A DNA stretch of 64,000 nt from Galbitalea sp036499165 (GCA_036499165.1 DASYEE010000163.1:15170-79169); one strand, 5' to 3'. Numbered from the stretch's first letter, positions 36,106 through 45,614 are shown. Notes: generated by a model not told the origin, from the sequence alone. Made by a program: numbers and translations.

Positions 36106-36888
36106 ATGTCCCAAACGACCGCCACCGCCGCCCCCGATACCGTCGACCTGGTTGCTTTCGACCTCGACGACACGCTCGCGCCCTCCAAGTCGAGTCTCGA
36201 CCCGAGGATGGCGCAGCTCATCGGCGAACTCCTCGCGATCGTGCCTGTGTGTGTCATTTCGGGCGGCCAGTTCGGCCAGTTCCAGTCGCAGCTGATCGCC
36301 GGTTTACCCGAGAGCGCGGAGGCACTCTTCCCCCGACTTCACCTTCTGCCGACCTGTGGAACCCAGTACTACCGGTACGACGACGGCTGGAAGCAGCAAT
36401 ACGCGGAAAACCTGACGGAAGAGCAGAAGCACGCCGCGCTTTCGGCTCTCGAGAAGAGCGCAAAGACGCTCGGGCTCTGGGAGACGAAGACCTGGGGTCC
36501 GATCCTCGAGGATCGCGGCTCGCAGATCACCTTCTCGGCCCTCGGACAGGATGCCCCGGTCGACGCCAAGAAGGCCTGGGACCCCACCGGCGCCAAGAAG
36601 GAATCCCTTCGCGCGGCCACCGCTCCCCTCCTCCCCGATCTCGAGGTTCGCTCGGGCGGTTCAACCTCGATCGACATCACCCGCGAGGGCATCGACAAGG
36701 CGTACGGCATGCGCAAACTCGCCGACCTCACGGGCATCCCGATCGATCGCATGCTCTTCGTCGGTGACCGCCTGGACGAGGGTGGCAACGACTATCCGGT
36801 GATCGCAACCGGTATCCGTACCCACGCCGTCACGGGCTGGCAAGACACGGCCGCCTTCGTCAGCGACTTCGTCCGGGCACGCTCGTAG
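36106..36888 (+). CDS. HAD-IIB family hydrolase
   Basis: A 260-residue HAD phosphatase. Motif I DLVAFDLDDTLAPSKSSLD, motif II VCVISGGQFGQFQ, and motifs III/IV TREGIDKAYGMRKLADLTGI with MLFVGDRLDEGGNDYPVIAT. The C2-type cap fits the IIB subfamily (phosphomannomutase/sucrose-phosphatase-like). It is likely a sugar-phosphate phosphatase, and lies downstream of mtlR on the same strand. A GTG at 36100 would add two residues. Confidence 0.88.
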   Translation: MSQTTATAAPDTVDLVAFDLDDTLAPSKSSLDPRMAQLIGELLAIVPVCVISGGQFGQFQSQLIAGLPESAEALFPRLHLLPTCGTQYYRYDDGWKQQYAENLTEEQKHAALSALEKSAKTLGLWETKTWGPILEDRGSQITFSALGQDAPVDAKKAWDPTGAKKESLRAATAPLLPDLEVRSGGSTSIDITREGIDKAYGMRKLADLTGIPIDRMLFVGDRLDEGGNDYPVIATGIRTHAVTGWQDTAAFVSDFVRARS

Positions 36889-36891
36889 CCT

Positions 36892-37593
36892 TTAGCGGTC
36901 GTGCATGATCCCGACGAGCGTCGAGGCCAGGGTGGATGTCGCGGTCGAGATCACCGATCCGACGCGCGCATAGACCCGCCCGGATCCGCCAAACGGGTCC
37001 TCGATGTCGAGGTCGCTCGCGGTGTTGGGCGCTGCAACGTAACCGCGGGCCGCCGCAACGACGCCAACCAGCGAACGCAAGAGCGCCGCGAAGTCTTCGC
37101 CGTCGAAACTGCACTGCCCGACCAGGATTCCGGGCGCGGTCGCGACGCGCACAAACTCGGCCAGCGTAAACGTCATCCTTGCGGCATGCGGCTCGAGCGC
37201 GATCACGGCATCCCGGTGTTCGCGCGTCATGCCGAGCACCAGGTCTGCCTCGGAGATGTCGGATGCCGTGAGCCGGTGCGAGCGATGCGCGGCGCCGTCG
37301 ACGCCGCCCGTATGAACCCTCAGTCGCGCGCACGCCGCGACGGCCTCTGGCGTCATCGGTGAGCCGTCGTTTGCAAGGGTCCCCGCGCTGCGGATCATCA
37401 CCTGGTCGGCGAAGCCCCGAGCATCCAGTCGTGCGTAGCTGGCATCCAGTCCTCCGCGAAGCGCTTCACGGAGCGCTGCCTCGGCGATCGGCGAACGGCA
37501 GGTGTTGCCAGTGCACACCATGAGGACACGGAACGGGCGCACGTCAAGAAGCACGCCGCGCGCGCCGCGAGCCTCGTAGTTCCCCCAAACCAT
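36892..37593 (-). CDS. Low-molecular-weight protein-tyrosine phosphatase
   Basis: A 233-residue LMW-PTP. The P-loop VLMVCTGNTCRSPIAEAALR is CX4CR-type with Cys and Arg both present. The C-terminal catalytic Asp is in DLDIEDPFGGSGR (DP motif). The C-terminal half is longer than usual (about 150 residues in typical LMW-PTPs). These enzymes commonly regulate polysaccharide export kinases, but no kinase is adjacent. Start uncertain; ATG 37593 used. Convergent with the HAD gene. Confidence 0.9.
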   Translation of the reverse strand: MVWGNYEARGARGVLLDVRPFRVLMVCTGNTCRSPIAEAALREALRGGLDASYARLDARGFADQVMIRSAGTLANDGSPMTPEAVAACARLRVHTGGVDGAAHRSHRLTASDISEADLVLGMTREHRDAVIALEPHAARMTFTLAEFVRVATAPGILVGQCSFDGEDFAALLRSLVGVVAAARGYVAAPNTASDLDIEDPFGGSGRVYARVGSVISTATSTLASTLVGIMHDR

Positions 37594-37680
37594 GAGCACA
37601 CTCTAAACCTGCGAGTACTCCTCGCGATTCCCCCGAATCGGGGCACAAGCGGCGGTCCGAAACGGATGCCCGCGGTCGCG

Positions 37681-37713
37681 AAAAGGGACCCCATCCGAAG
37701 ATGGGATCCCTTT
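37681..37713 (-). terminator. UUCG-loop terminator, first copy
   Basis: An 11-bp stem (37685-37695 with 37700-37710) closed by a UUCG tetraloop when read on the minus strand, flanked by AAAA and TTT so it can act in both directions. It lies 17 bases past the secreted LRR protein stop. The same 33 bases occur exactly at 40161-40193. Confidence 0.9.
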
Positions 37714-37730
37714 CATACAGAAGGCAGGAT

Positions 37731-39809
37731 CTACCGCGTCCTGCTTCGCGACTCGACGTCCAGTCGAACCGAGCCGTGACGGTGGGCGGATGAACCGACC
37801 GCCGTGACGGCGTGGTAGCCCCACGACCATCCGGCTGAGAAGGTGACTTTATAGTTGCCATGGGAGTCGGCGTGCGCCGTCTTGTTGGAGACGCGGTGTC
37901 CACGGAAGACCACTTTGACCGGCTCGCCGGACGCGAGTCCGTGCACTGTGATCGTGACGTTTCGGTTGGAGCCGACCAGATGGGACGGTTTGACGCTGAA
38001 GGTCAGCTTATGGCTCGCCGAAACCACGGACTCGGTCGCGGATCCGGTGCGGGCCCGCGTCGATCCCGTGACGATCAGCTTCGCCGCGCCGGTGTGGGTT
38101 GTCTTCGGCAGCGTCACGTGCTGGCTCGCCTTGCCGAGGGTCGATGCGGTGCCAGAGGCGAGTCTCGCTCCGCCGAGCGTCACCGTGTATGCCTCGCCGT
38201 TCGCAAGACCGGAGATGCTCAAGGTGACCTTCTGTCCCGGGATCGCGTATGCCTGGTCCGTCTTGACGCTCAGCGCGCGATCCGGAAGGACAATAGCGAT
38301 GGAGTACTGCGCGGAGAGCGTACCTGCTGGGTTAGTTACGCTCACCTTGAAGGTGAACGACCCCGCTGCCTCAGGAACACCAGTGATCGCGCCGGTGGTC
38401 GAGTTCAGTGAAAGACCCTGCGGTAGCGCTCCCGCGGTGACCTCGTAGTCTGTCGCGGTCGGTCCGCCAGCTCTGACCGTCGCGCTGTAGCTTGCGCCAA
38501 CCTTGCCTCCGATGAGCGCGGAGCCCGAGACGATCGGGAGTCGCAGCCACTGGGCGTACAACGTGGTGTCGCCGCTGATGGCATCGGCGAAGCTCCACTT
38601 GTCGCCGCCCGAGGCCGACGTGTACCAACCGTGGAACGTGTAGCCGGCGCGGGTCGGTGCGGTCGGTGCAACCGCGGCCGATCCGATGTTCACGGTTAAC
38701 GCGCCCACGCGGCTGCCGCCTTCCGAGTCGAAGGTCAGCGTTGCGCGGTTGGCGGTCCACCGTGCGTAGAGCGTGGTGTCGTCCGTGACGACATCCGTGT
38801 CGAAGTTCCACTTGTCGCCACCTGTGGCCGCCGTGTACCAGCCGTCGAAGGTGTAGCCGTCGCGGGTCGGATCGGTCGGCGCGGTTGCGGCAGAGCCATC
38901 GTTCAGGGCCTGGTCGGCCGGTGCCGCGCTGCCGTGGTCTGTGTTGAAGCTCAGCGTGAGCTCGGAATAGGTGTTGTAGCCGTACCAGGTCGGGCTCGTG
39001 TATCCGCCGTCGACGATCGCTGAACCGAACTGCTTCTTGTAGTGCATGGTCGGGTTGTAGTAGCTGAACGCGTAGCTGTCCACGGTTGGCGCAGCTCCCT
39101 CGAAGTAGACGTCGGTCAGCGGAAGGTAGTAGAACGCGGCATAGCCGACGCTCGTCACCGACGCCGGAATGGTCAGCGTGGTCACGGTGGGGGCGTTCGC
39201 ATCCCATCCATAGGCAAGGAACGCCTCTTCGCCGATGGTCTGCACCGAGTCTCCGAGAGTGATGGAGTTGAGCGGCGCTGTGCGCTCCTCGTCGTTGTAG
39301 AACGAATATTGACCAACGTTGGTCACGGAATCCGGGATCACGATGTCTTCGATACTCGTGTACAAGAATGCGAAATCGCCGATGTCGACGAGCGAGTCCG
39401 GCAGCGACGCGGAGGTGAGCTGGTAGTCGTCCTCGAACGCGTATGGACCGACGGAGGTGATCGAATCCGGGAGCACCAGCGAGGTGATGTTGCTGCTCTC
39501 GAAAGCCTCCTGGCCGACCGTGGTCACCGCGTACGTTGTGCCACCGAGATCTACCGTTGTCGGCAGGCTGGCGAGACTGGCTGCCGCGTCGGTGGGCGCC
39601 GTGTTGCCGGTGCCGCTGCTATCGCAGCTGCCCGCCCAACCGGTGACGGTCGCGCCGGCATCCACGTTGGAGGTGTCTGCCGTGTAGCAGTAGTCGCCGA
39701 CGGCAGTCGGGCCGGCCGGATCGGCGGATGCCGCGGCTGCGGTGCCGAGCACCATTGCTGCGGCCAATCCGGAAATGGTCACAATGCTGACAAGACGTCG
39801 ACGTCCCAC
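37731..39809 (-). CDS. Secreted protein with BspA-type LRR and InlB B-repeats
   Basis: A 692-residue exported protein. Sec signal peptide at residues 1-29 (VGRRRLVSIVTISGLAAAMV, ASA cleavage). Residues 90-240 carry LRR_5/BspA-like leucine-rich units (AFESSNITSLVLPDSITSVG, FLYTSIEDIVIPDSVTNVGQ). Residues 285-422 are two Listeria-Bacteroides/InlB B-repeats (GYTFDGWYTAATGGDKWNF, GYTFHGWYTSASGGDKWSF). An Ig-like He_PIG domain follows at 425-510, then repeats of Ig-like segments to a C-terminal RTR end. No LPXTG or membrane anchor is visible, so it is probably secreted. GTG 39809 is set by TTGAGGGGGG upstream. Confidence 0.88.
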   Translation of the reverse strand: MGRRRLVSIVTISGLAAAMVLGTAAAASADPAGPTAVGDYCYTADTSNVDAGATVTGWAGSCDSSGTGNTAPTDAAASLASLPTTVDLGGTTYAVTTVGQEAFESSNITSLVLPDSITSVGPYAFEDDYQLTSASLPDSLVDIGDFAFLYTSIEDIVIPDSVTNVGQYSFYNDEERTAPLNSITLGDSVQTIGEEAFLAYGWDANAPTVTTLTIPASVTSVGYAAFYYLPLTDVYFEGAAPTVDSYAFSYYNPTMHYKKQFGSAIVDGGYTSPTWYGYNTYSELTLSFNTDHGSAAPADQALNDGSAATAPTDPTRDGYTFDGWYTAATGGDKWNFDTDVVTDDTTLYARWTANRATLTFDSEGGSRVGALTVNIGSAAVAPTAPTRAGYTFHGWYTSASGGDKWSFADAISGDTTLYAQWLRLPIVSGSALIGGKVGASYSATVRAGGPTATDYEVTAGALPQGLSLNSTTGAITGVPEAAGSFTFKVSVTNPAGTLSAQYSIAIVLPDRALSVKTDQAYAIPGQKVTLSISGLANGEAYTVTLGGARLASGTASTLGKASQHVTLPKTTHTGAAKLIVTGSTRARTGSATESVVSASHKLTFSVKPSHLVGSNRNVTITVHGLASGEPVKVVFRGHRVSNKTAHADSHGNYKVTFSAGWSWGYHAVTAVGSSAHRHGSVRLDVESRSRTR

Positions 39810-40160
39810 GATGCCCCCCTCAAGGCAGCGGATGTCGACTCTCCGACGGGTTTCCGCTGGTAGGAGCATCACTGATCTGCCCTCAATAGTCATTACCCGA
39901 ATAGGGGTGCCACCCGAACGGGCCGCGCCTCGACCAGATTGTCCACCAGCACAACCTGCGCCGCAGTCAAGCCCTGCTGTTTGTGCCGTCGATTCCGTAG
40001 CGTCGGATGCACGCCAGAGCGTCCCGTGACCCCCGATAGCCGGCACGCTCTGGCGGTTCACTTCCGCCGGACACATGAGCCGCATTCCCGGTAATGGCGG
40101 TCACGGCGAGCAGCTTCGCGCCTGCCGCAGGAACAGAGGAAACAGGATCCCCGTAAAACA
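39810..40160. other. Intergenic region upstream of the secreted protein
   Basis: About 350 bp without a supported gene. The minus strand stays open in the frame of the secreted protein as far as 40085, but the composition and lack of a ribosome site there argue for leader sequence. It should contain the secreted protein promoter; I see no convincing -35/-10 pair. The rightmost part is the 3' flank of the former tRNA-fMet locus. Confidence 0.6.
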
Positions 40161-40194
40161 AAAAGGGACCCCATCCGAAGATGGGATCCCTTTT
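40161..40194 (-). terminator. UUCG-loop terminator, second copy; original terminator of tRNA-fMet
   Basis: Same 11-bp UUCG stem-loop as at 37681-37713 (stem 40165-40175 with 40180-40190) followed on the minus strand by TTTTTGTTTT. It lies 4 bases past the CCA end of the truncated tRNA 3' piece at 40198, so before integration this was the terminator of tRNA-fMet; the element has moved the tRNA body 21.8 kb away. Confidence 0.85.
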
Positions 40195-40195
40195 C

Positions 40196-40235
40196 TTTGG
40201 TTGCGGGGACAGGATTTGAACCTGCGACCTCTGGG
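40196..40235. repeat. attL: 40-bp direct repeat of the tRNA-fMet 3' end
   Basis: Exactly matches 62001-62040. Contains the T-arm, 3' acceptor strand and CCA of the tRNA plus three flanking bases, then diverges at 40236 where the tRNA anticodon would continue. It is therefore a displaced tRNA 3' fragment, the expected scar of a tRNA-targeting tyrosine integrase. Confidence 0.93.
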
Positions 40236-40372
40236 ATCACCAAACCATAGTCTCGGTGAGTTGGGACCTACGGATATGGGAGAAGGATGCTGCTCCCGGT
40301 CAGCCGTTCACCACGCGCCCGCCGCCGTGACCTTGCTCATCAGGCCGAGTGGTCTCGGCGGGGCTAAGCAGC

Positions 40373-41530
40373 CTATCGCGCCTTGGCGAGTTGAGAGGAC
40401 ATCGCGGCGACGGCCACCTGAAGCGGAATGCGCTCTTGTTCGATCCTGCGCACGTTCTGCCACTGGGGATCGGTGAGATCGTGATAGATGGACGATTCGG
40501 GTTCGGTAAGACACGCGAGCGTCTTGCGAGGAGAGCGGACGAGTGGGTTGCCGTGGGTATCCGTGGTTGCTCCAAATCGTTGATACGACTCGAAGGTGTC
40601 GCGGTCCATCAAGATGGATTCCGCTTGCACACCGTTAGAGCGGAGCCGATTCAATATCTCGAAGCCCGAGGCGTCGATGTCACCCCAGTAGAAAACGGCC
40701 GGGCATTCCTGCACCCACGATAATCTCGCCAAAGTGCTGACGCCTTCGAAGCCCGACCCTTGAATTGCGATGCCTTTCACGACGTCAGGGAAGAAGATGG
40801 CGGTGTCTTTGTTCTCGGAGATGATGAGGACGGCCGGCTTGTATGCGAGCGACACGACATCACCGATGGTGGCGCTATCGTGGCGACGACCGCCGGCCAA
40901 CAAATGGTCAGTGTCGAGATAGCTGAAACGAATAATCGCCGGTCGTTTGCTGAGGCCCAGGTTTTCCCGCTGTGACAACTGGCGCACGAGTTCGATGTTG
41001 GTGTTCAACCACTTGCCGTGGAGACCTTCCACCGGGACCTGCCGTGGCGTGAGACCAGACGAGTCGTGAGCTCCAAACCATCTGGCAGCGCCGCAGAGCA
41101 GGTCGAAGTCGGCATCGCTAAGGGTCGTGATGGCGCGAAGCGTCTTAGGCGAAGCTGCATGGGGAAAATCTTGTTTGAGCCGCAGGAATCGTTGCCTCGC
41201 AACTCTCAGATTCTCTGTCCAGGCGATCCCGACAAGCCTTGCGGCGGTGTCTATGTCGGGGACGGTGACATGGGTCGGCAGGCTTTGCGTTGTGCTGTTG
41301 ACGTTTCGGTTTCTCCAGCCGAGTTCCAGCTTGTTGTCGGCCGCCCATTGGCGCCAGCCCAGCGCCCAGCGTCGTGCCACATCGAAGTCGGCCTCTAGTT
41401 CGGACTTAGTCGGTTCACCTAGCGAGATAGTGTGCGGCCAAAGGATTGACTCTTCGTCCGCTTCATGTTCATGCCAACGCTGGGCGAGTCGTCGTGAGAT
41501 CTCTTTGGTGACATCGGTGGGTTGTTTCAT
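40373..41530 (-). CDS. jetD: Wadjet nuclease subunit JetD (DUF3322/DUF2220)
   Basis: A 385-residue protein, the effector nuclease of the Wadjet plasmid-defence system. The N-terminal DUF3322 half includes WPHTISLGEPTKSELEADFD and LGWRNRNVNSTTQSLP; the C-terminal DUF2220 Toprim domain has the conserved Glu239 in VLIISENKDTAIFF and the metal-binding DxD (284-286) in AVFYWGDIDASGFEIL. It cleaves closed circular DNA after extrusion by JetABC (known for the family). ATG 41530 overlaps the jetC stop by four bases. All catalytic residues are present, so the nuclease is likely active. Confidence 0.93.
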   Translation of the reverse strand: MKQPTDVTKEISRRLAQRWHEHEADEESILWPHTISLGEPTKSELEADFDVARRWALGWRQWAADNKLELGWRNRNVNSTTQSLPTHVTVPDIDTAARLVGIAWTENLRVARQRFLRLKQDFPHAASPKTLRAITTLSDADFDLLCGAARWFGAHDSSGLTPRQVPVEGLHGKWLNTNIELVRQLSQRENLGLSKRPAIIRFSYLDTDHLLAGGRRHDSATIGDVVSLAYKPAVLIISENKDTAIFFPDVVKGIAIQGSGFEGVSTLARLSWVQECPAVFYWGDIDASGFEILNRLRSNGVQAESILMDRDTFESYQRFGATTDTHGNPLVRSPRKTLACLTEPESSIYHDLTDPQWQNVRRIEQERIPLQVAVAAMSSQLAKAR

Positions 41531-44500
41531 ATGAGAGCGTCGACTGCTGGGGCAGGGGTAGTGGGTGTGATGTCGGAAACGTACGAGTGGTTCTTCGAGT
41601 TCTTGGTCACTTGAAGGAGGAGGTCCATGTAGGGCTCGATCGCTGTGACTTTGTCGTTCGGCGCTCCGATGATGAGTTGGAAGCCGAGTCCGCGCCATGC
41701 TGACACGGCACGTCCGGCGAACTCGCTGTCCGATTTTACGAAGCCCTCGTCGAGGAAAACCGGTGCGTAACTTGGTCGTGACGCGTCTGCGTCTCCGAGT
41801 TGGTAGCGCAGCGCTGCCCCGACGATGAAGGCAACGAGTTCCTGCGTCTCTCCGCCGGACTTTCCTCCGAGGCTGGTGTACACGCCCAATTGGCGTCCCG
41901 TCGTGTCACGGCGTTCGGCTTCGATGTGGACGTGCCGGCGGACGTCGATGAGGTAGTCGCGCTCGGAGGATTTGTTTGATCGGCGGATGCGGTCGATGAA
42001 TCGTTGCAGCCGTCGGTAGCGCGCCTCGGCCTGGACGTAGTCGAGAACGTTTGTGGTGCCGGAGGAGAGAAAGCGGAGTTCTTTGCGAAACTCGCCTACG
42101 TCTTTGCCTTCGGTTCGCCGCAGGGTGATGAACAGTCGGTCTTTGCCAGGTCCGAAGGGTTGGCGGCCGAGGATTTCGTTGACGGGGATGAGTCGGGACT
42201 CGATTTCCTCGATGGAGTCGGCGTAGGCACCGTTGAGTGCCAGAAGTTCCTGACCAGTCCAGTCGTTGACTTGGTGACTCCATCGCTCCTGCCGTTCGTG
42301 CAGGCCTTCAGCGATGAGTTCTTGCAGTATTTCGAGATAACCGGGATAGGAGTCGACTTCGACGCCAAGGTTTGGTTGTTGCCATTTGTCTTGAAACCGT
42401 TCGAAGGTGGTTTTCAGCGTTCGCGACGCGTTGTCGGCATCTTTACGTGCCTGGGTGCTTTGCGAGAGCAGACGGGTCTTTAGCTGCTCGAGAGAGCGGT
42501 TGAGTTGCACCAGTGACGGGTCTGGGTCGATGCTCGCGAACTCTTGGTTCAGTCGTTCTCGTTGGGTGTCGCTGAGGCTGGTGGTGTTGGATTCCTCTAT
42601 GTCCCACAATCGGGTGTGGACTCGATCTTGCTCTTCCACTAGCTCACCATGCTCGCGGTCCAGTTGCTTCTGGGTGTCTTCGAGTTGTCGAACTCGGTAG
42701 CCAAGATCTTCGACTTGCTTGGCGAGGTCCGCTTCTTGCTTCTTCAGCTCGGAGAGTTTGTCATTGGATTGCAGGATGTGGGTGAGCTGCTGTTGTTTGT
42801 CCCGGATGTCGTGTTCGACCGCACCGACGTCGATGCTGGCCCAGCTGATATCGAGGACGTCTCGATGTGCGTCGCGGATTCGGGTGAGCTCGCTGCGCTC
42901 CTCGCTCAGGGTCGTGAGTTGCTCCTTGAGCGTGGCGAGTTGCGCGGCGAGTTGTTCGCGCTCAAGTTCGATCTCGGCCAAGCGTCCCGCGTTGGAGAAT
43001 CCGAGAACCCGCGGGGCGCCGTGACCTCCGTGCGCGCCGCGTCGGCGTTGCTTGGTTTGCCCGGTGATTGTGAGGCCAAGTGCTACGTCATCGAGTTCTG
43101 CCGGATCGGAGACGCAGTAGTAGTTGAAGCGCTCCGTCAGCTTGTTGATGAGCCAGCCGGTGAGGGGGTTGTCTGCTGAGACAAAACGACTTGGCAGGTG
43201 ATCGGGCGACGAGTTTTCTGGTCCTATCTGTCCTGTATCGGCACCTTCGAACGAGATTCGTCGTCTCATTCTCATTGCGTTGATTTCAAGCCGGACGTCT
43301 CCTAGCCGTCGCTCGTCGACGAGCATCGTGACGGCGAAGCCTCCTAGCGCCAGTTCGGCGGCTTCGCGCCAGTTTTCGTATCGCGGATCCATGTCGATCA
43401 GCTCCCCGACAAATGGGAGAGCAGATGGTTCAAGTCCAAGTGCGCGGGCAACCGACAGCCGTGTTGCATGGAGTTCGTGCGGGATGAGTCCGTCTCGACC
43501 TCGGAGGGAGTCGTATTCCCGACCGAGTTCTTCCTCGTGGGCACGCAATTGTCGCGTGTCGGCACCGAGCTGCCCGATTCGCTCATCGATGTCGGTTTGG
43601 AGGGCGGCAAACGTCAGAAGGAATGCTTCGCTCTCGACCCTGAGCTGATCAAACTGGGCTTGGTCGTCGATGGTGCGCTGCAGAATCTCGGTGCGGATGT
43701 GGAACCGAATCCGGTTTGCTCTGACTTCGTCCAGGCTTTGCAGCTGGCTCGCAAGGGCGCGTTGGAGCGACTCCACCGCGTCTCCCCCGTTTGCCCGTAA
43801 CTCTTCGACGAGGTCCGCCAGCTGGCTCCTCAATGTGACAAGAGTGCGGCCGCCCTGAAGACGCTCGTCACTGGTGGATTGGCGTGCCACACGGTTGACG
43901 TCAACGGCGGCCTCAAGCAGAGTTGCTCGCTGCAATAGGGCCCAATACGAGAACGGGGTGTCAGGTTGATCCGAGCTGACACGGTAGGTGTCGATGAGCG
44001 CAGCTTCTCGCTCGGCACTGACGTGTGCGTCATACAGTTCGGGAATGTTCTGGAGCACGTTCACTTGTGCTTCGGCGTTCTTCATCGTCTGATAGGACGC
44101 TTGTAGGTCATCGAAGTGGTTAATGGCACGGTCTGCCACAGCGAAGGTCCGAGGTTCCTCGAGGACCATGGTCTTATAGAGTCCATCGACGGTGGTGACC
44201 TGGCGGCCGCCTTGGATTCGGGCGAGGAGCTTGAGCGCTCTGGCGCCATCTCCGCCAGCACCGATCCCCAACCTAGTGTGCAGTGCTGCGGCGAACGTGC
44301 GATATGAGTCGTAGAAGGAAATGTCGGAGATGCGCGCTGACATGCGTTGACGTAGGAATCGCTCGGCGGCGAACTCTTCCAAGTCTCGAAGGTCGAACGC
44401 GCGAGTCACGATGGCCATGTGCATGGTGATATCGCCGAATTGCTGGGCGCTGGCGGGGGCGAAGTAGATTCGCAACGCCGTCACGTGTTCGGCTCGGTCG

Positions 44501-44907
44501 CTTCTCCAGGTCATGGCCACGGCCGACCACGTGCTGCTCTCGCGTCCGCGCAGGACTTCGTCCTGGAGTTGCCCTGTTCCGGGCTGCCGGCTGGTGTCGA
44601 CTTTGCCGCGTACGTAGGAAAGTACGTTGCGTTGTTCGCTGCTCCTGGCTCGCCCGATGACGCTGTCGTTGGAAGCACCATTGAAAGCCACCGTGCTGTC
44701 CATCATCAATGCAATATAGGCATCGAGGAGTGTTGATTTCCCCGTTCCGCTGCTTCCACTAATCAAGGTTGCGGTTGATGCGAACGCGATGTCGTGGTGG
44801 CCATCAAATCCACCCCAATTCACCATTTGCAGGCGCTCTGCCCTCCACTGACGCTCTGCCGGTTGGTTCTGGGGGTCTGACCGAGCCTGCGATTCAACAA
44901 GAGTCAT
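41527..44907 (-). CDS. jetC: Wadjet SMC-like ATPase JetC
   Basis: A 1126-residue SMC/MukB-like motor. Walker A is at 51-59 (GSSGTGKST) after the N-terminal RLQMVNWGGFDGHHDIAFAS; long coiled-coil arms occupy roughly residues 290-480 and 650-880 with a hinge region between (GLEPSALPFVGELIDMDPRY to QIGPENSSPDHLPSRFVS, ending GAHGGHGAPRVLGFSNAGR). The signature GGKSGGETQELVAFIVGAAL and Walker B YAPVFLDEGFVKSDSEFAGR are near the C-terminus. It extrudes DNA loops with JetA and JetB. ATGA overlap with jetB. Confidence 0.95.
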   Translation of the reverse strand: MTLVESQARSDPQNQPAERQWRAERLQMVNWGGFDGHHDIAFASTATLISGSSGTGKSTLLDAYIALMMDSTVAFNGASNDSVIGRARSSEQRNVLSYVRGKVDTSRQPGTGQLQDEVLRGRESSTWSAVAMTWRSDRAEHVTALRIYFAPASAQQFGDITMHMAIVTRAFDLRDLEEFAAERFLRQRMSARISDISFYDSYRTFAAALHTRLGIGAGGDGARALKLLARIQGGRQVTTVDGLYKTMVLEEPRTFAVADRAINHFDDLQASYQTMKNAEAQVNVLQNIPELYDAHVSAEREAALIDTYRVSSDQPDTPFSYWALLQRATLLEAAVDVNRVARQSTSDERLQGGRTLVTLRSQLADLVEELRANGGDAVESLQRALASQLQSLDEVRANRIRFHIRTEILQRTIDDQAQFDQLRVESEAFLLTFAALQTDIDERIGQLGADTRQLRAHEEELGREYDSLRGRDGLIPHELHATRLSVARALGLEPSALPFVGELIDMDPRYENWREAAELALGGFAVTMLVDERRLGDVRLEINAMRMRRRISFEGADTGQIGPENSSPDHLPSRFVSADNPLTGWLINKLTERFNYYCVSDPAELDDVALGLTITGQTKQRRRGAHGGHGAPRVLGFSNAGRLAEIELEREQLAAQLATLKEQLTTLSEERSELTRIRDAHRDVLDISWASIDVGAVEHDIRDKQQQLTHILQSNDKLSELKKQEADLAKQVEDLGYRVRQLEDTQKQLDREHGELVEEQDRVHTRLWDIEESNTTSLSDTQRERLNQEFASIDPDPSLVQLNRSLEQLKTRLLSQSTQARKDADNASRTLKTTFERFQDKWQQPNLGVEVDSYPGYLEILQELIAEGLHERQERWSHQVNDWTGQELLALNGAYADSIEEIESRLIPVNEILGRQPFGPGKDRLFITLRRTEGKDVGEFRKELRFLSSGTTNVLDYVQAEARYRRLQRFIDRIRRSNKSSERDYLIDVRRHVHIEAERRDTTGRQLGVYTSLGGKSGGETQELVAFIVGAALRYQLGDADASRPSYAPVFLDEGFVKSDSEFAGRAVSAWRGLGFQLIIGAPNDKVTAIEPYMDLLLQVTKNSKNHSYVSDITPTTPAPAVDALI

Positions 44908-45614
44908 GTCGTGCCTGCCTCACTAAGTTCGTCAGCTTCCCAGGCGTCAGTTGGTGTGCCGTCGCGGGCCGCGAGCCATTGAATAAGCTCCTGAACCCGT
45001 CCCACTGGCAGAAGGACCTCGATGATAGGTGAAATGCGGTAGCGGTCGGGCTCGGGCGTTTTCAAAAGAATGTCACTCTTGGACAGGGCGTCGATCGCGG
45101 TGAGAACACTCTTGTCATCGCGAACAAAGTTGGTGGTGTCAGCCGGCCTGTAGCTGGCGATTTCCTCGATGAGGTCGGACTGATCGACGAACACCGACTC
45201 CTCGCCCGACGCGCGACGGCTGCGAAAAACGCTCCGCAAGTACACCAGCAGCACGGTTTGCTCACGGCTGTAGGTTGTGTCGTGCAACACCGTGGGGAAC
45301 GTTCCTCCCCCATCCGGTACCGCCTGTCGTTTGTAGGCGACCTCGTAGTCCCGATCGACGACGAGTTGGAGGAATATGTCGTTGAACCGTGACTCCAGCA
45401 ACTGCTGGTTGTCGATCACGATGCGCCAATCGGTGGGATGGTGCTCTGAGGAGATGTAGCGCTTCTTGAGAAGCGAGACGAACGTTTTCCGCACGTCGAG
45501 AGAAAGCTGGCCGCTGTCGCCGTCGAACAGCGCGCTGGGCTCAAGGACGTCCTCAATATCCACGTCCCATGCAGTAGTGCCATCAGAACGACCGTCTGAG
45601 AAGGCGTCAGTCAT
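44904..45614 (-). CDS. jetB: Wadjet subunit JetB (DUF4194, MukE-like)
   Basis: A 236-residue winged-helix protein of the DUF4194 family, the MukE-like kite subunit. Recognisable pieces: RKTFVSLLKKRYISSEHHPT, YEVAYKRQAVPD, TYSREQTVLLVYLRSVFRSR and the C-terminal RYRISPIIEVLLPVGRVQEL. Its start overlaps the jetA stop by eight bases and its stop overlaps the jetC start by four, giving tight stoichiometric coupling. Intact and of typical length. Confidence 0.92.
   Translation of the reverse strand: MTDAFSDGRSDGTTAWDVDIEDVLEPSALFDGDSGQLSLDVRKTFVSLLKKRYISSEHHPTDWRIVIDNQQLLESRFNDIFLQLVVDRDYEVAYKRQAVPDGGGTFPTVLHDTTYSREQTVLLVYLRSVFRSRRASGEESVFVDQSDLIEEIASYRPADTTNFVRDDKSVLTAIDALSKSDILLKTPEPDRYRISPIIEVLLPVGRVQELIQWLAARDGTPTDAWEADELSEAGTT

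Noticed and set aside
40196..40235. Second tRNA gene at the left boundary
   Set aside because: Only the T-arm, acceptor 3' strand and CCA are present; the sequence beyond 40235 does not form an anticodon or D arm. It is an attachment-site remnant.
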